In this document: in pieces, positions 37,384 through 46,011 of the stretch
Layout: every line of letters starts with the position of its first letter
Numbering within the stretch: the stretch's first letter is position 1
Source of the DNA: a virus
Direction: 5' to 3' (one strand)
DNA: 47,341 nt
IMG/VR virus record: IMGVR_UViG_3300042887_002465
Location: 1-47,341 of that record
Translations under genes and position numbers: made by a program
The notes under the pieces: generated by a model
Seen by the model: the letters and a program-made list of their open reading frames with translations, nothing else
Databases searched by the model: none
Told to the model about the DNA's origin: nothing

Positions 37384-37872
37384 TTAGTATTCCAATACGC
37401 AATAGTCTACTGCTAGAGTCAATTGAATCTCAACTTGAGTCTCAGTTGACCAGTCTAAGTCACCAAATTGTGCGGTCTTGATATAAGCACCTTTCACTTT
37501 CCAGTTCTCAATCTTGTCACCTACTGGACCTAATACAAAGATATCAAAATCTTTTTTGTAGAAGTCTGCATATCCATCACGACCAGTTACTGATTCGTGT
37601 TGAGTACGTACCCACTCCATTACAGCTTGGGCACCTGATGGTACGATTGGATCGTATAACGTCATTGTAATATCTCCCCACTTACACTTTCCTTTTACTT
37701 TACGGATAATGTTAATGTGGTCTAATACTACCTCACCGCATTCGATTTGTGGACGGGATACCTTCTTCATAATGAAAGAAGGTATACCATCAACTTGTAA
37801 TATGAATCGATTCTGCACCTTAGGTTCGTAAGGTGTGTAGAATATTTTATCGTTTTCTATTAAGTTTGCCAT
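37384..37872 (-). CDS. Tail tube protein (gp19-like)
   Basis: The 162-residue protein has the plan of T4-like tail tube subunits: KVQNRFILQVDGIPSFIMKKVSRPQIE, then LDHINIIRKVKGKCKWGDITMTLYDPIVPSGAQAVMEWVR, and a C-terminal KGAYIKTAQFGDLDWSTETQVEIQLTLAVDYC, where the FGDLDWS strand is typical. Stacked hexamers of it form the inner tube. It follows the sheath gene by 28 bases. A TATTTATA motif 14 bases upstream suggests a late promoter of its own. Confidence 0.92.
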   Translation of the reverse strand: MANLIENDKIFYTPYEPKVQNRFILQVDGIPSFIMKKVSRPQIECGEVVLDHINIIRKVKGKCKWGDITMTLYDPIVPSGAQAVMEWVRTQHESVTGRDGYADFYKKDFDIFVLGPVGDKIENWKVKGAYIKTAQFGDLDWSTETQVEIQLTLAVDYCVLEY

Positions 37873-37886
37873 TTTGCTTTATTTGT

Positions 37887-37894
37887 TATAAATA
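37887..37894 (-). promoter_or_regulatory. TATTTATA motif before the tail tube gene
   Basis: GATATTTATAAC reads on the coding strand 14 bases before ATG 37872 and has no TTG 20 nt upstream. Tube protein is needed in excess, which suits a separate late promoter. Confidence 0.45.
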
Positions 37895-37900
37895 TCTCGA

Positions 37901-40315
37901 TTATGCGTTTTCGAATGATGCTCCAGTAGGTAAGATGTTGAAATCTAATACAATAAATTCTGCAGTCTTAGCTGGTTGGATAAAGATTTGACCGTACATT
38001 TGGTTTCTATCGATTACATCCGGTGTGTTATTGGTTTCATCCATTACTACACGGAAAGCATATAGTCCTTGACGTGCTTTTACTCTTTCTAAGTAAGGGT
38101 TAACAATGTTTAAGAATCTTTGACGAGTCTCAGTTGTATTGTTCTCGAATACTAAGTAGCGAGTAGAGCTTGCGATGAATTTCTTCAAAGCGATCAACAA
38201 GCGACGTACATTGATACGATCTAAAGCAGATGCTCTAACTTGTAGTGTCTTTTGACCCCATACACAGATACCTTGACCTGGGAATGTTGCGATTGGGTTG
38301 ATTCTAGCTTCATATAAAGCATCACGTTGAGAGAAAGTTAATTTAGCCTCTACGTCCACTGCTTCAGCAATTCCACCACGATTCAATCCTGCTGGTGCAA
38401 ACCATTCAAATGCTACGTTATCGTTATAAGCGTAGATGTTTGGTAGAACAACACTTGGTGGTACCCATACTGGCTTATTCTTGTCAGTATCCATGATCTT
38501 AATCCATGGCCAGTAAGTTCCTACATATGAGCTATCGATTCCTGCGTTAGCTACTGCTGCTACAGCAGTTCCTAAAGTTTGGTTTTGGATAACTGGATCA
38601 GCAATGTAGAAAGTATCTCCTCTTGTTTCAGCAACATCAATCGCTTTGGCAACTACACTTGAGTGGTTTGCTATTGTGATACCTGGTGTTGCAAGAAGGT
38701 TCATATCATACTGCTCAGAGTTTTGAATGATATTCAATGCCTTGATGTAAGCTTGGCTACCTAATGAGTTAGCATTTGTACAATCTAAACCTTGAGTATT
38801 TGCACTTGTAATGTTTGCTCCAACGTATTTTGGTACTGCTGGGTCATCTCCGTTAAATCCATCTTGGAATGGTACGCTAAATTTCAATATGTTAGATACA
38901 TCCAATCCTCTTAGGGTTGATCCTGATAATGATGCTCCTCCTGTAAATCCAGTTGATGTGCTATCTACTGCTGAAGCACTTGGGTGGAAGAAGCAGTTAT
39001 CTAAGTTAAATAACGTGTTTGCTCCTGCTGCAGATGCACTTGGCAACGCTTTTAGGTAGTTTTTGTTATCGTTTGCGCTAAAGTCAAAGCCATAGTATGC
39101 TTTAAGGTTGTAGATACCGTTGATAACAAGGTTTTGTGTTACGTATGTTGCTGGAGGTAAGCTAAATACTCCTGCGAATGGTTGTGTTAAGCTTTGGTGT
39201 CCTTTTGGATACAAAGCAAATGAGGTACCACCATTCTCAACGTCAGCATCCAAATCTACTCGAATATACTTACTTACGTTTGGATAGTCGCCTAATACCT
39301 TAACACTGTTATCTACAGCGTTAATTTGGTTATACCTATCTCCTATTCGACGAGCAATAAAGTTCGCAGAGTTTGGATCTAAATCCAAGTTATTAAACGA
39401 CTCAAGCACTACTGGACGTTGATCAGTATCGTTGTAGTCACGAACAAGTACTGTGAAAGTTCCGTATACGTTTCCTATAGATGATGAAGTAGGTAGCGTT
39501 TGGTTGATTATACTAATCTTTACCTGTGTGTTTGTGTCTGTACCATCAGCTAGTGTAAAGAAGCGGAAAAGTGCTTTTGGATTTTGACCTGCTATTAGCT
39601 GAGAAGTTACGTATGGAGTTCTCGCTGGGCGGTATGGTCCAAATGTCGATCCTGATAAGTTGAGTGCTGTTGAAGCAGATAACTGCATTAATGCTGTTGG
39701 ATTTGCATTGTTAGCAGCCATAAAGTCGCTAAACCACAAATACGCAAATGCATTTTGATTTGACTTAACGTTAGTACCTAATACCTTATCGAAGCTAATG
39801 TTGCTTGAAGGCACAAAAGATGCAGATAATGCAAAGTTTGTGAAAGATCCACCTGATCCAGATACTGATAAGTAGAATGATCCTGATGCACTGCCAGATC
39901 CAAATGAACCTATAGAAGATGTGATATTTGAGTTTGCTAGAGATAATCCATTGCTTTGCAATGCCTTAGCACTTGGAAGAGCAACACCTACAATTCTCTG
40001 TACGCTACCTGAGCTGTATGTTATTGCAAGTACGTTGTTTACGTTATATCCACCTTCCTGTAAGATACGAACTACTGTTACAGTGCTTGCATTTTTCAAG
40101 TAGCTTTTTACAGCATACGGTACATACGTCTCTTCGCTCAATCCACCAAACATATTAATGAAATCATTAAAGTTTGATACTACTGTCGGTACGAAAGCAG
40201 GACCTTTTAGGGTTGGACCAACGATAGCTGCACCTATGGCAGCAATACCGGCTGGTAAGAATGATAAGTCTTTTTCGTTTGTAAAGACTCCTGGGCTAAC
40301 TATTTTTTCGGCCAT
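37901..40315 (-). CDS. Contractile tail sheath protein (gp18-like)
   Basis: The 804-residue protein opens with the sheath signature SPGVFTNEKDLSFLPAGIAAIGAAIVGPTLKGPAFVPTVV, then FNDFINMFGGLSEETYVPYAV. The C-terminal domain has KPVWVPPSVVLPNIYAYNDNVAFEWFAPAGLNRGGI, INPIATFPGQGICVWGQKT and RRLLIALKKFI, all standard for sheath subunits. At about 800 residues it is longer than T4 gp18 (659), with a Ser/Ala/Gly-rich insert between about 125 and 240. It contracts to drive the tube through the envelope, and marks this phage as a myovirus. Confidence 0.96.
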   Translation of the reverse strand: MAEKIVSPGVFTNEKDLSFLPAGIAAIGAAIVGPTLKGPAFVPTVVSNFNDFINMFGGLSEETYVPYAVKSYLKNASTVTVVRILQEGGYNVNNVLAITYSSGSVQRIVGVALPSAKALQSNGLSLANSNITSSIGSFGSGSASGSFYLSVSGSGGSFTNFALSASFVPSSNISFDKVLGTNVKSNQNAFAYLWFSDFMAANNANPTALMQLSASTALNLSGSTFGPYRPARTPYVTSQLIAGQNPKALFRFFTLADGTDTNTQVKISIINQTLPTSSSIGNVYGTFTVLVRDYNDTDQRPVVLESFNNLDLDPNSANFIARRIGDRYNQINAVDNSVKVLGDYPNVSKYIRVDLDADVENGGTSFALYPKGHQSLTQPFAGVFSLPPATYVTQNLVINGIYNLKAYYGFDFSANDNKNYLKALPSASAAGANTLFNLDNCFFHPSASAVDSTSTGFTGGASLSGSTLRGLDVSNILKFSVPFQDGFNGDDPAVPKYVGANITSANTQGLDCTNANSLGSQAYIKALNIIQNSEQYDMNLLATPGITIANHSSVVAKAIDVAETRGDTFYIADPVIQNQTLGTAVAAVANAGIDSSYVGTYWPWIKIMDTDKNKPVWVPPSVVLPNIYAYNDNVAFEWFAPAGLNRGGIAEAVDVEAKLTFSQRDALYEARINPIATFPGQGICVWGQKTLQVRASALDRINVRRLLIALKKFIASSTRYLVFENNTTETRQRFLNIVNPYLERVKARQGLYAFRVVMDETNNTPDVIDRNQMYGQIFIQPAKTAEFIVLDFNILPTGASFENA

Positions 40316-40340
40316 CGTTATATTAGTTGATTAGTTTACA

Positions 40341-40348
40341 TATAAATA
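40341..40348 (-). promoter_or_regulatory. TATTTATA motif before the tail sheath gene
   Basis: ACTATTTATATG reads on the coding strand 25 bases before ATG 40315, with no TTG at the early-type distance. Confidence 0.45.
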
Positions 40349-40381
40349 GTATAACGTAACCCGAAACCTTATAGAATCCTC

Positions 40382-40657
40382 TTAGGAAATGGGAGTAAAT
40401 ACTCCACTCTCTAGATCGATTTCACCCTTTCCGTACTTCTCTTCTAGATTTTTAGCAATCTTTCTTTCTGTATCATTTAGCTCTAAAATACGCTCAGTAA
40501 GCACCTTCTCTTCTGATTCGTAAGTCTCTAATTGATTCTTTGCGCTGAGGATTGCAAGTTTGATTTGAACCAAGTCAAGTCCTAATTTTTGATAATTTCC
40601 TTGAACTTGTTTGATTTCCGCAATCTCTTCTTCTGAAAACTTGATTTGTTGTGACAT
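40382..40657 (-). CDS. 91-residue coiled-coil protein upstream of the sheath gene
   Basis: The protein is helical and charged from end to end (SEEEIAEIKQVQGNYQKLG, LETYESEEKVLTERILELND) and ends NLEEKYGKGEIDLESGVFTPIS. The EKYGxGxIDxExGxF closing motif is shared with small coiled-coil proteins of many marine myoviruses. A role in tail assembly is suggested by position, but the family is uncharacterised to my knowledge. It has both TATTTATA and a TATATTTA box with TTG at 23 nt upstream. Confidence 0.65.
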   Translation of the reverse strand: MSQQIKFSEEEIAEIKQVQGNYQKLGLDLVQIKLAILSAKNQLETYESEEKVLTERILELNDTERKIAKNLEEKYGKGEIDLESGVFTPIS

Positions 40658-40678
40658 GATAATAACTGTTTTGTTTTA

Positions 40679-40686
40679 TATAAATA
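40679..40686 (-). promoter_or_regulatory. TATTTATA motif before the 91-residue coiled-coil gene
   Basis: CGTATATTTATATA reads on the coding strand, 21 bases from ATG 40657. A TTG lies 23 nt upstream of the TATATTTA box instead of 20. Confidence 0.4.
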
Positions 40687-40693
40687 TACGCAT

Positions 40694-40924
40694 TTATACT
40701 AAAGTTAGACCCAAAGCTTGAATAAAATTTTCTGGTGTGTTGTATTGTACTTCGTTGCATGACATGGCTGTAATGTCAAACACAATTAGTCCATTTGTAG
40801 TATCGACCAAAAAGTTAACTGGTGAGGTTATTTCGTAAGAGTTGGGAAGTTGATCTGTGTCGAAGAGCAACTCTTCACCTCTTAAAATAAATCCATTTGG
40901 AATTGTTTGTACGTCTAAAATCAT
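40694..40924 (-). CDS. 76-residue protein of unknown function
   Basis: This short acidic protein starts MILDVQTIPNGFILRGEELL and ends CNEVQYNTPENFIQALGLTLV. It is beta-rich with no cysteine pair or membrane segment, and lies between fibre-type and sheath genes, its ATG overlapping the preceding stop by 4 bases (ATGA). A small virion or fibre-accessory protein is plausible from context only. Confidence 0.55.
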   Translation of the reverse strand: MILDVQTIPNGFILRGEELLFDTDQLPNSYEITSPVNFLVDTTNGLIVFDITAMSCNEVQYNTPENFIQALGLTLV

Positions 40925-41835
40925 AATACTTGTTCTATTGAATATCCTAATCCATATCCTGAGTCGGTGGTACCTAATGTTACTGTGTATATTAGGTATT
41001 GATCAGCAGCCCAGTTTATTGTAGTTAGTGTTTGAGTGTTGGTGGTATCGTCTGTAGCAATACTAACTCCTGACCCTACCGAGGTAGTAGCGTTGCCTTG
41101 AGCAATATAGAAATCTCTTTTCATACTGTTGTGCACTGTGTTAGCTGTTAGTGTAGCTAATGTAGTTGCACCAGCGACTGCGTTTGAGGTATTAACTAAT
41201 ATATTGTAGGTAGCATTAGCGTTTGTAGATAATTTTCTGAATCTAAAATATGTTCTGATTATATCACCTGCTACTAGAGTATTGGCAGATATGAGTTGTG
41301 AATACACTATTGTTTGTGCTGTTACACCAGTACCAATTGTAGAACCAGATACTGCTGAGCCGTATCTTCCTGTTCTTGTACTTGTAACTACATTGCCACT
41401 ACTATCCACTCCTAAACCAGCTACTGGAGTTCCTGTAAATGAGGTTGGACCGTTGTAGGCTGGGAGTTGCATTTGTAAATTATGCATGTTCCAGGCAGCA
41501 ACTTCTCCAGTACTACCAGCGTTTGTGCCTTTGAGTATTCTAATTCTGTTTTGATAAAGATCGATAAAGGAAGCAGAAGTATAAGTACCACCAGAAGCAT
41601 TAAATCCGATTTGACCTCCTTCCTGGACACTATCACGAGCTCCTAAGGTTATTGTATTTTCACTTGGTCCTAAGCTTGCAGTGGCTACTGATAGAGAACC
41701 GGTTATTATAGCATTACCGTTATATGGTAGTAAGTTAGCCCCACCTGCTCCTGATAAGGCGTATGACGCTGTAACTGCTAATGAAGCGGTGGCAGCATTT
41801 ATTAAATTACCATTTATTTGAGATATATTAGCCAT
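40921..41835 (-). CDS. 304-residue fibre-like virion protein
   Basis: The N-terminus carries the Ala/Ser-rich tandem NAATASLAVTASYALSGAGG, then ANLLPYNGNAIITGSLSVATASLG, the same module (FPYTG-A-I-I-TGSL) that recurs in the large fibre next door. GLGVDSSGNVVTSTRTGRYG follows. The C-terminal 150 residues form a predicted beta domain (TIVYSQLISANTLVAGDIIRTYFRFRKL...NWAADQYLIYTVTLGTTDSGYGLG) resembling a trimer-forming or receptor-binding fibre tip. It ends with a 4-base overlap to the next gene. Likely a second fibre or fibre-extension. Confidence 0.65.
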   Translation of the reverse strand: MANISQINGNLINAATASLAVTASYALSGAGGANLLPYNGNAIITGSLSVATASLGPSENTITLGARDSVQEGGQIGFNASGGTYTSASFIDLYQNRIRILKGTNAGSTGEVAAWNMHNLQMQLPAYNGPTSFTGTPVAGLGVDSSGNVVTSTRTGRYGSAVSGSTIGTGVTAQTIVYSQLISANTLVAGDIIRTYFRFRKLSTNANATYNILVNTSNAVAGATTLATLTANTVHNSMKRDFYIAQGNATTSVGSGVSIATDDTTNTQTLTTINWAADQYLIYTVTLGTTDSGYGLGYSIEQVL

Positions 41836-41844
41836 AAATTATTT

Positions 41845-44800
41845 TTATATTATATACCAATCGTTACTTGGTCTAAATTTCATTGTCCACCAATTTATAT
41901 CTGTTGTACTTTGATAATAGATATGACCTACTATTCTTACTACATTATTAGTAGATGAAGGAGCAGTTATTGTCATTCTACCAGTAGTATCAGAAATATA
42001 TACAGGTAAACCGTGATCTGCGCCTGATATGTATACACCTTGGCTATTGTCATCACTTACTCCTATATCACCTTCTATTAAAACATAACCACTTGCTTGA
42101 TCAACACATATACCTAACATTTTATCCGGCCCGTACCCGACAGTAGCTTTAGGATTATACCATGTTCCATCAGTTTCTAAGTAAACTAAACTGTAGTCAG
42201 CTACTCCAACAGCTACAGTTGCTTGAATTACTTGACCACCATATGCTGGTGTATCTGCTACAGCTCTTTGTACTTGGCCTGGGATTACATTACGGTAATA
42301 TAATTGACTATTAACATATGTGTCACTAGAATATTCTAAAGCAACATACGTACCTGTACCTTCTGATAGTGTTCTATTTTCCCAATCTATACTAGTTCCG
42401 CCAGCCGTATCATATAAAACTCTACTTTCCCAGTCTAAGCTAGATATAGTTGAAGCATCTTGTAATTGTTTGTTTATCCAATCTACAGAAACTACATCAC
42501 CTCTACTTAATGTACCAACTACAGTATCTATACGAGGATTATTAACGCCAGGAACTCCTACTCGTAATGACCCAGTTATTACTAAACTACCGGATATAAT
42601 AGCACTTCCTGTATATGGGAATGTTGGAGTGCTACTTCCGCCCGGTGCCCATGATGCTGATAAAGCAAATGAGGCTGAAGTTGCTCTAGAAGCACTTACT
42701 GCCCAAGATGCTGTTCCTAAAAGTGAACCTGTAAGCGAGGTGGCTATTAATGAACCTGTTATTTGAAACTGCGATCCAGAAGCAAAAACTAAATTAGATC
42801 TATTACTACCATCAACTCCATTTCCTATAATGAAAGCACTTTGTGCTGATGAAGCTAGGTTATATGATCCTTGAGCATGTTGGTATAATCCCAATGCTAT
42901 AGTTCCTACCCCTTCAGCATGTGAATAATCTGCTGATGCTGATGTATATCGACCTTCAGCGTGTGATGCAATTCCTACTGCTACTGTAGCTTCACCTTCA
43001 GCGTGTGAGTTATCACCATAGGTAGTAGTCGATTGACCTTCAGCATGTGAATACGCGCCTATTGTTGTTGTGCCTTGACCTTCAGCATGTGAATACGCGC
43101 CTAATGTTGTTACTACAAACCCTTCAGCATGTGAATAATCTGCGTTAGCAGTTGATCCGAATCCTTGAGCATGAGCAAACAATCCAGTAGCCGCCACAGA
43201 TGTTCCTTGAAAAAGTATACCTCGTATTGAAGCTGATCCTGTAATCCCTAAGCTACCTGTTATTAATGCTGAGCCTGTGAATGGAAATGGGTTTGAGGCA
43301 ACACTTGGCGCCCATGATGCTGATAAGGCTTGAGAAGCACTCTGTGCCCAAGATGCTGTGCCAAACAATGAACTTGTTATACTTCCACTTACCTTTAATG
43401 AACCTGTTACTGTGTGAGTATCGGTTATAATATTACCTATATCTACCCCAGTTCCTGTTACTCTAAGTTCTACTGAGCTACCGCTGGTGAAAATAAATTG
43501 AGATCCTGTTACTGTAAGTCCATTTGTGAATCGACCTGATCCACTTACGTCTAAAGTAGAAGCAGGTGATGTAGTTCCAATACCCACAAAGCTGCCTGTC
43601 ATTCTAACTAAATCGGCATTGTTTACTCTAAAGTTTAAGTATGATGAAGGAAATGAATTGTTAATTGAAAACATATCAATCCCAACAGGTACAACTGAGT
43701 TGTCTGAAATTCCAATTTGGAAACTTCTGGCACTAGGGTTAGCTGCTATAAATGCACCTTCCTTAGCTCCAACACTCCCCGATGAGGTAATTAATATTTG
43801 ACCGGTGGTTTGGTATATAGCTCCATTAACTTCTAACGGATATGCAGGAGTATTTGTTCCAATTCCAACATTACCACTTCCACTAACATAAAGTATATTG
43901 TTTGCTGCTGGCGAATCTATTTTTAATAACCCAGAGTTAGATGAACCTGTAATATGAAGTGATGTAGAGGGTGCAATTGTTCCTATTCCTACATATCCAT
44001 TATCTAATACTACTAGAGAAGGAGATGCGCTTGAGTTTTCTACTCGAAGTGCTGTTGTAGCAGATGTTGCACCTGAACCCCGTACTTGAAGGCGGGAAGA
44101 TGCTGTAGTAGTTCCAATACCAATACCTAAATTACCTGTTGTTGATATATTAACCTGAGTTGTAGAGGTGGTGAGGTCTGTAAATCTTAACCCGCTGATT
44201 CTGATATTAGAGTTTGAGGGGCCAAAAAAGTAAATATCATTATTTACATAGAATGAAGCTCGAGTTACTATATTACTATTTGCATCGAGTGAAAAACCAG
44301 ATTGAGGAATATTACCTATACCAACTCCACTACCCGAAATAAGCATTTTAGTAGAACCATTTGTTCTAAATGCTAATGATTGATTGTCATTAGTACCTAA
44401 TAAAGCAGTAGCACCAAAACTATTTCCACCTTGTACAAATGCGTTTGTACTTGCAGTATTAATAAATGAAGCTGTTAGGGCATTTGTAGCCCAACTTGCG
44501 GTACCAAATAATGATCCTGTGAATGAACCATTAAACGATCCATTAAATGAACCTGTATTTGATAAAAATTGGTCTACACGATTTACTGTTAATATTACAG
44601 ACGGTATTCCTGGGTGTGTACCTGAAATTGGTTCTGCGAGTAGTCTTATATTAGTATCAGCAGATATCCATATGATTTGATAATAATCTCCAGCTGCAGA
44701 TGAGACAAACCAGTTCCAAGCTGCTACTTGTTTGTCATTGTTACCACTTAATGTTAAGGTAGTTGCTGTATCAGTTAAATCAATTCCATTTTTACGTAAC

Positions 44801-45627
44801 CATATTACTATTTCGTCTGCTCCACTATCTGTTTTATCTACTTGCGCTGAGAATTGAATGTCATATACTCCAGCGTTAGTTGTTTTAATATATGTGTTAA
44901 AAGGATTTGTTGATCCAGATATTGATACTCCGTTTGTTATGTCTGTTGAATTAAAAGACATTGAACGAGGTACATTAGCTACAGGATTAGTTTGGGTTGT
45001 TGTATCATAAAAACTACCATATGATCCTGTTGCTGTGTTAAAGATTGTACTCCCACTTAATGTAGCACTAACTGTTACTTGACCTAAACCATTTGTTGGT
45101 GATAAGGTAACATTAGGACCTGCTAATAGTTGAGTTACACCACCATTAGCGGCGTAAGAAGCAGATAAAACGTAAGATGCTGTTGATGGTATGAGAGAGG
45201 TTAAGTCAATTGTATCTGTAGTGCCATCTCCTTTTGCAATTAAAAGATAGGTGTTTGCAAATAGAATGTTGGATGGCGATGATACGTAGAATGAGCTTGT
45301 GTCGATTGATGATGGAACATACGAAGCAGATAATGCATAGCTTGCGCTAGTTGCTGTTCCGTAAAGTGGGCCGTAGAAATTTCCACTAATGTTAATTACC
45401 GTTGGTAGGAAGTAAGATGCAGAGTAGGTTTCAAAACTATCTTTGTCAAATTCAATCGAAGATGAGTATTGGAAATCATCAGCAACAAGCCATCTATCGA
45501 CAATCTCAACTGCTCCTTCTCCTGATCCTGAGTCATACGCTGAATAGTCGTATGATACAAGGTCTTCTAGTCTCAGTCCTACCTCGGACTGCTTTTGTAC
45601 ATCTCTACCTTGGTAACTTATTCCCAT
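41845..45627 (-). CDS. Large repeat-rich tail fibre protein, 1260 residues
   Basis: The protein is built of fibre repeats. It has several LFGTASWA...SASxALSASWAP modules followed by FPxTGSAxITGSL, five or so GIGTxxPxxxLxVxGS units, and eight tandem 14-residue HAEG repeats (see 42838-43173). The N-terminal 70 residues (MGISYQGRDVQKQSEVGLRL) probably attach to the baseplate. The C-terminal region (WYNPKATVGYGPDKMLGICVDQASGYVLIEGDIGVSD, ending NWWTMKFRPSNDWYII) is non-repetitive and may be the tip. No S74 chaperone motif is evident. It is the main candidate for host recognition. Confidence 0.82.
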   Translation of the reverse strand: MGISYQGRDVQKQSEVGLRLEDLVSYDYSAYDSGSGEGAVEIVDRWLVADDFQYSSSIEFDKDSFETYSASYFLPTVINISGNFYGPLYGTATSASYALSASYVPSSIDTSSFYVSSPSNILFANTYLLIAKGDGTTDTIDLTSLIPSTASYVLSASYAANGGVTQLLAGPNVTLSPTNGLGQVTVSATLSGSTIFNTATGSYGSFYDTTTQTNPVANVPRSMSFNSTDITNGVSISGSTNPFNTYIKTTNAGVYDIQFSAQVDKTDSGADEIVIWLRKNGIDLTDTATTLTLSGNNDKQVAAWNWFVSSAAGDYYQIIWISADTNIRLLAEPISGTHPGIPSVILTVNRVDQFLSNTGSFNGSFNGSFTGSLFGTASWATNALTASFINTASTNAFVQGGNSFGATALLGTNDNQSLAFRTNGSTKMLISGSGVGIGNIPQSGFSLDANSNIVTRASFYVNNDIYFFGPSNSNIRISGLRFTDLTTSTTQVNISTTGNLGIGIGTTTASSRLQVRGSGATSATTALRVENSSASPSLVVLDNGYVGIGTIAPSTSLHITGSSNSGLLKIDSPAANNILYVSGSGNVGIGTNTPAYPLEVNGAIYQTTGQILITSSGSVGAKEGAFIAANPSARSFQIGISDNSVVPVGIDMFSINNSFPSSYLNFRVNNADLVRMTGSFVGIGTTSPASTLDVSGSGRFTNGLTVTGSQFIFTSGSSVELRVTGTGVDIGNIITDTHTVTGSLKVSGSITSSLFGTASWAQSASQALSASWAPSVASNPFPFTGSALITGSLGITGSASIRGILFQGTSVAATGLFAHAQGFGSTANADYSHAEGFVVTTLGAYSHAEGQGTTTIGAYSHAEGQSTTTYGDNSHAEGEATVAVGIASHAEGRYTSASADYSHAEGVGTIALGLYQHAQGSYNLASSAQSAFIIGNGVDGSNRSNLVFASGSQFQITGSLIATSLTGSLLGTASWAVSASRATSASFALSASWAPGGSSTPTFPYTGSAIISGSLVITGSLRVGVPGVNNPRIDTVVGTLSRGDVVSVDWINKQLQDASTISSLDWESRVLYDTAGGTSIDWENRTLSEGTGTYVALEYSSDTYVNSQLYYRNVIPGQVQRAVADTPAYGGQVIQATVAVGVADYSLVYLETDGTWYNPKATVGYGPDKMLGICVDQASGYVLIEGDIGVSDDNSQGVYISGADHGLPVYISDTTGRMTITAPSSTNNVVRIVGHIYYQSTTDINWWTMKFRPSNDWYII
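42838..43173 (-). repeat. Eight tandem 14-residue HAEG repeats in the fibre gene
   Basis: Eight consecutive 42-base units encode HA(E/Q)G followed by ten variable residues, mostly ending in -A-x-Y-S. They start at 43173 and end at 42838. The unit length and the conserved G resemble the beta-roll of the YadA head, here inside a phage fibre. Confidence 0.85.
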
Positions 45628-45651
45628 ACTAATAAATAGGGCAAGTTACTA

Positions 45652-45987
45652 TTATACTACCGGCTCTTCTGGAGTTGGTTCAGGTGCTGGAGGAGAATAT
45701 TTTGTGAATGTTGATGCACTATTGATGGCATTAGCATTTTGAAGATTGTCAATTACATAGGTGTCTAAAGCGTCAATCAATTGGGTGTATGCATCTGTGA
45801 TTGTAGGATCATACGTTAAAGTGGATTTGTCAATGCTTTGATATCCTACTGCTCCATTACCTCCAATGAATACGTCCATTGCAATTGCTCCAGCGTATTG
45901 AAGATGTGGTACTAATGTTAATAGAGGAGAGTCGTAAATCAATCCTGTTTGTGGATTCTGAAAAAATCCTGTTACTTTAACTGCCAT
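45652..45987 (-). CDS. 111-residue virion-associated protein
   Basis: The protein starts MAVKVTGFFQNPQTGLIYDSPLLTLVPHLQYAG and ends with a Pro/Glu-rich tail (PPAPEPTPEEPVV). The first part (TGFFxNPxTGxIYxSPxLxLxP) is a recurring small protein in marine phage fibre regions. Its gene lies between LamG-type and large fibre genes, and has the TATTTATA/TATATTTA motif with AAGGA before the ATG. Function unknown; attachment or trimerisation of fibres is possible. Confidence 0.6.
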   Translation of the reverse strand: MAVKVTGFFQNPQTGLIYDSPLLTLVPHLQYAGAIAMDVFIGGNGAVGYQSIDKSTLTYDPTITDAYTQLIDALDTYVIDNLQNANAINSASTFTKYSPPAPEPTPEEPVV

Positions 45988-46001
45988 GTTATTCCTTTTG
46001 C

Positions 46002-46009
46002 TATAAATA
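46002..46009 (-). promoter_or_regulatory. TATTTATA motif before the 111-residue protein
   Basis: AGTATATTTATAGC reads on the coding strand 14 bases before ATG 45987, without a TTG at 20 nt. The ribosome binding site AAGGA lies between. Confidence 0.4.
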
Positions 46010-46011
46010 TA

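Noticed and set aside
42838-43173. CRISPR-like array of repeats
   Set aside because: The 42-base units are continuous coding sequence in frame with the fibre gene, without spacers of constant length.
1993-46009. T4-type late promoters (TATAAATA) on the plus strand
   Set aside because: The sequence TATAAATA does read on the plus strand at these places, but every gene is on the minus strand. It is therefore treated as a coding-strand TATTTATA motif.
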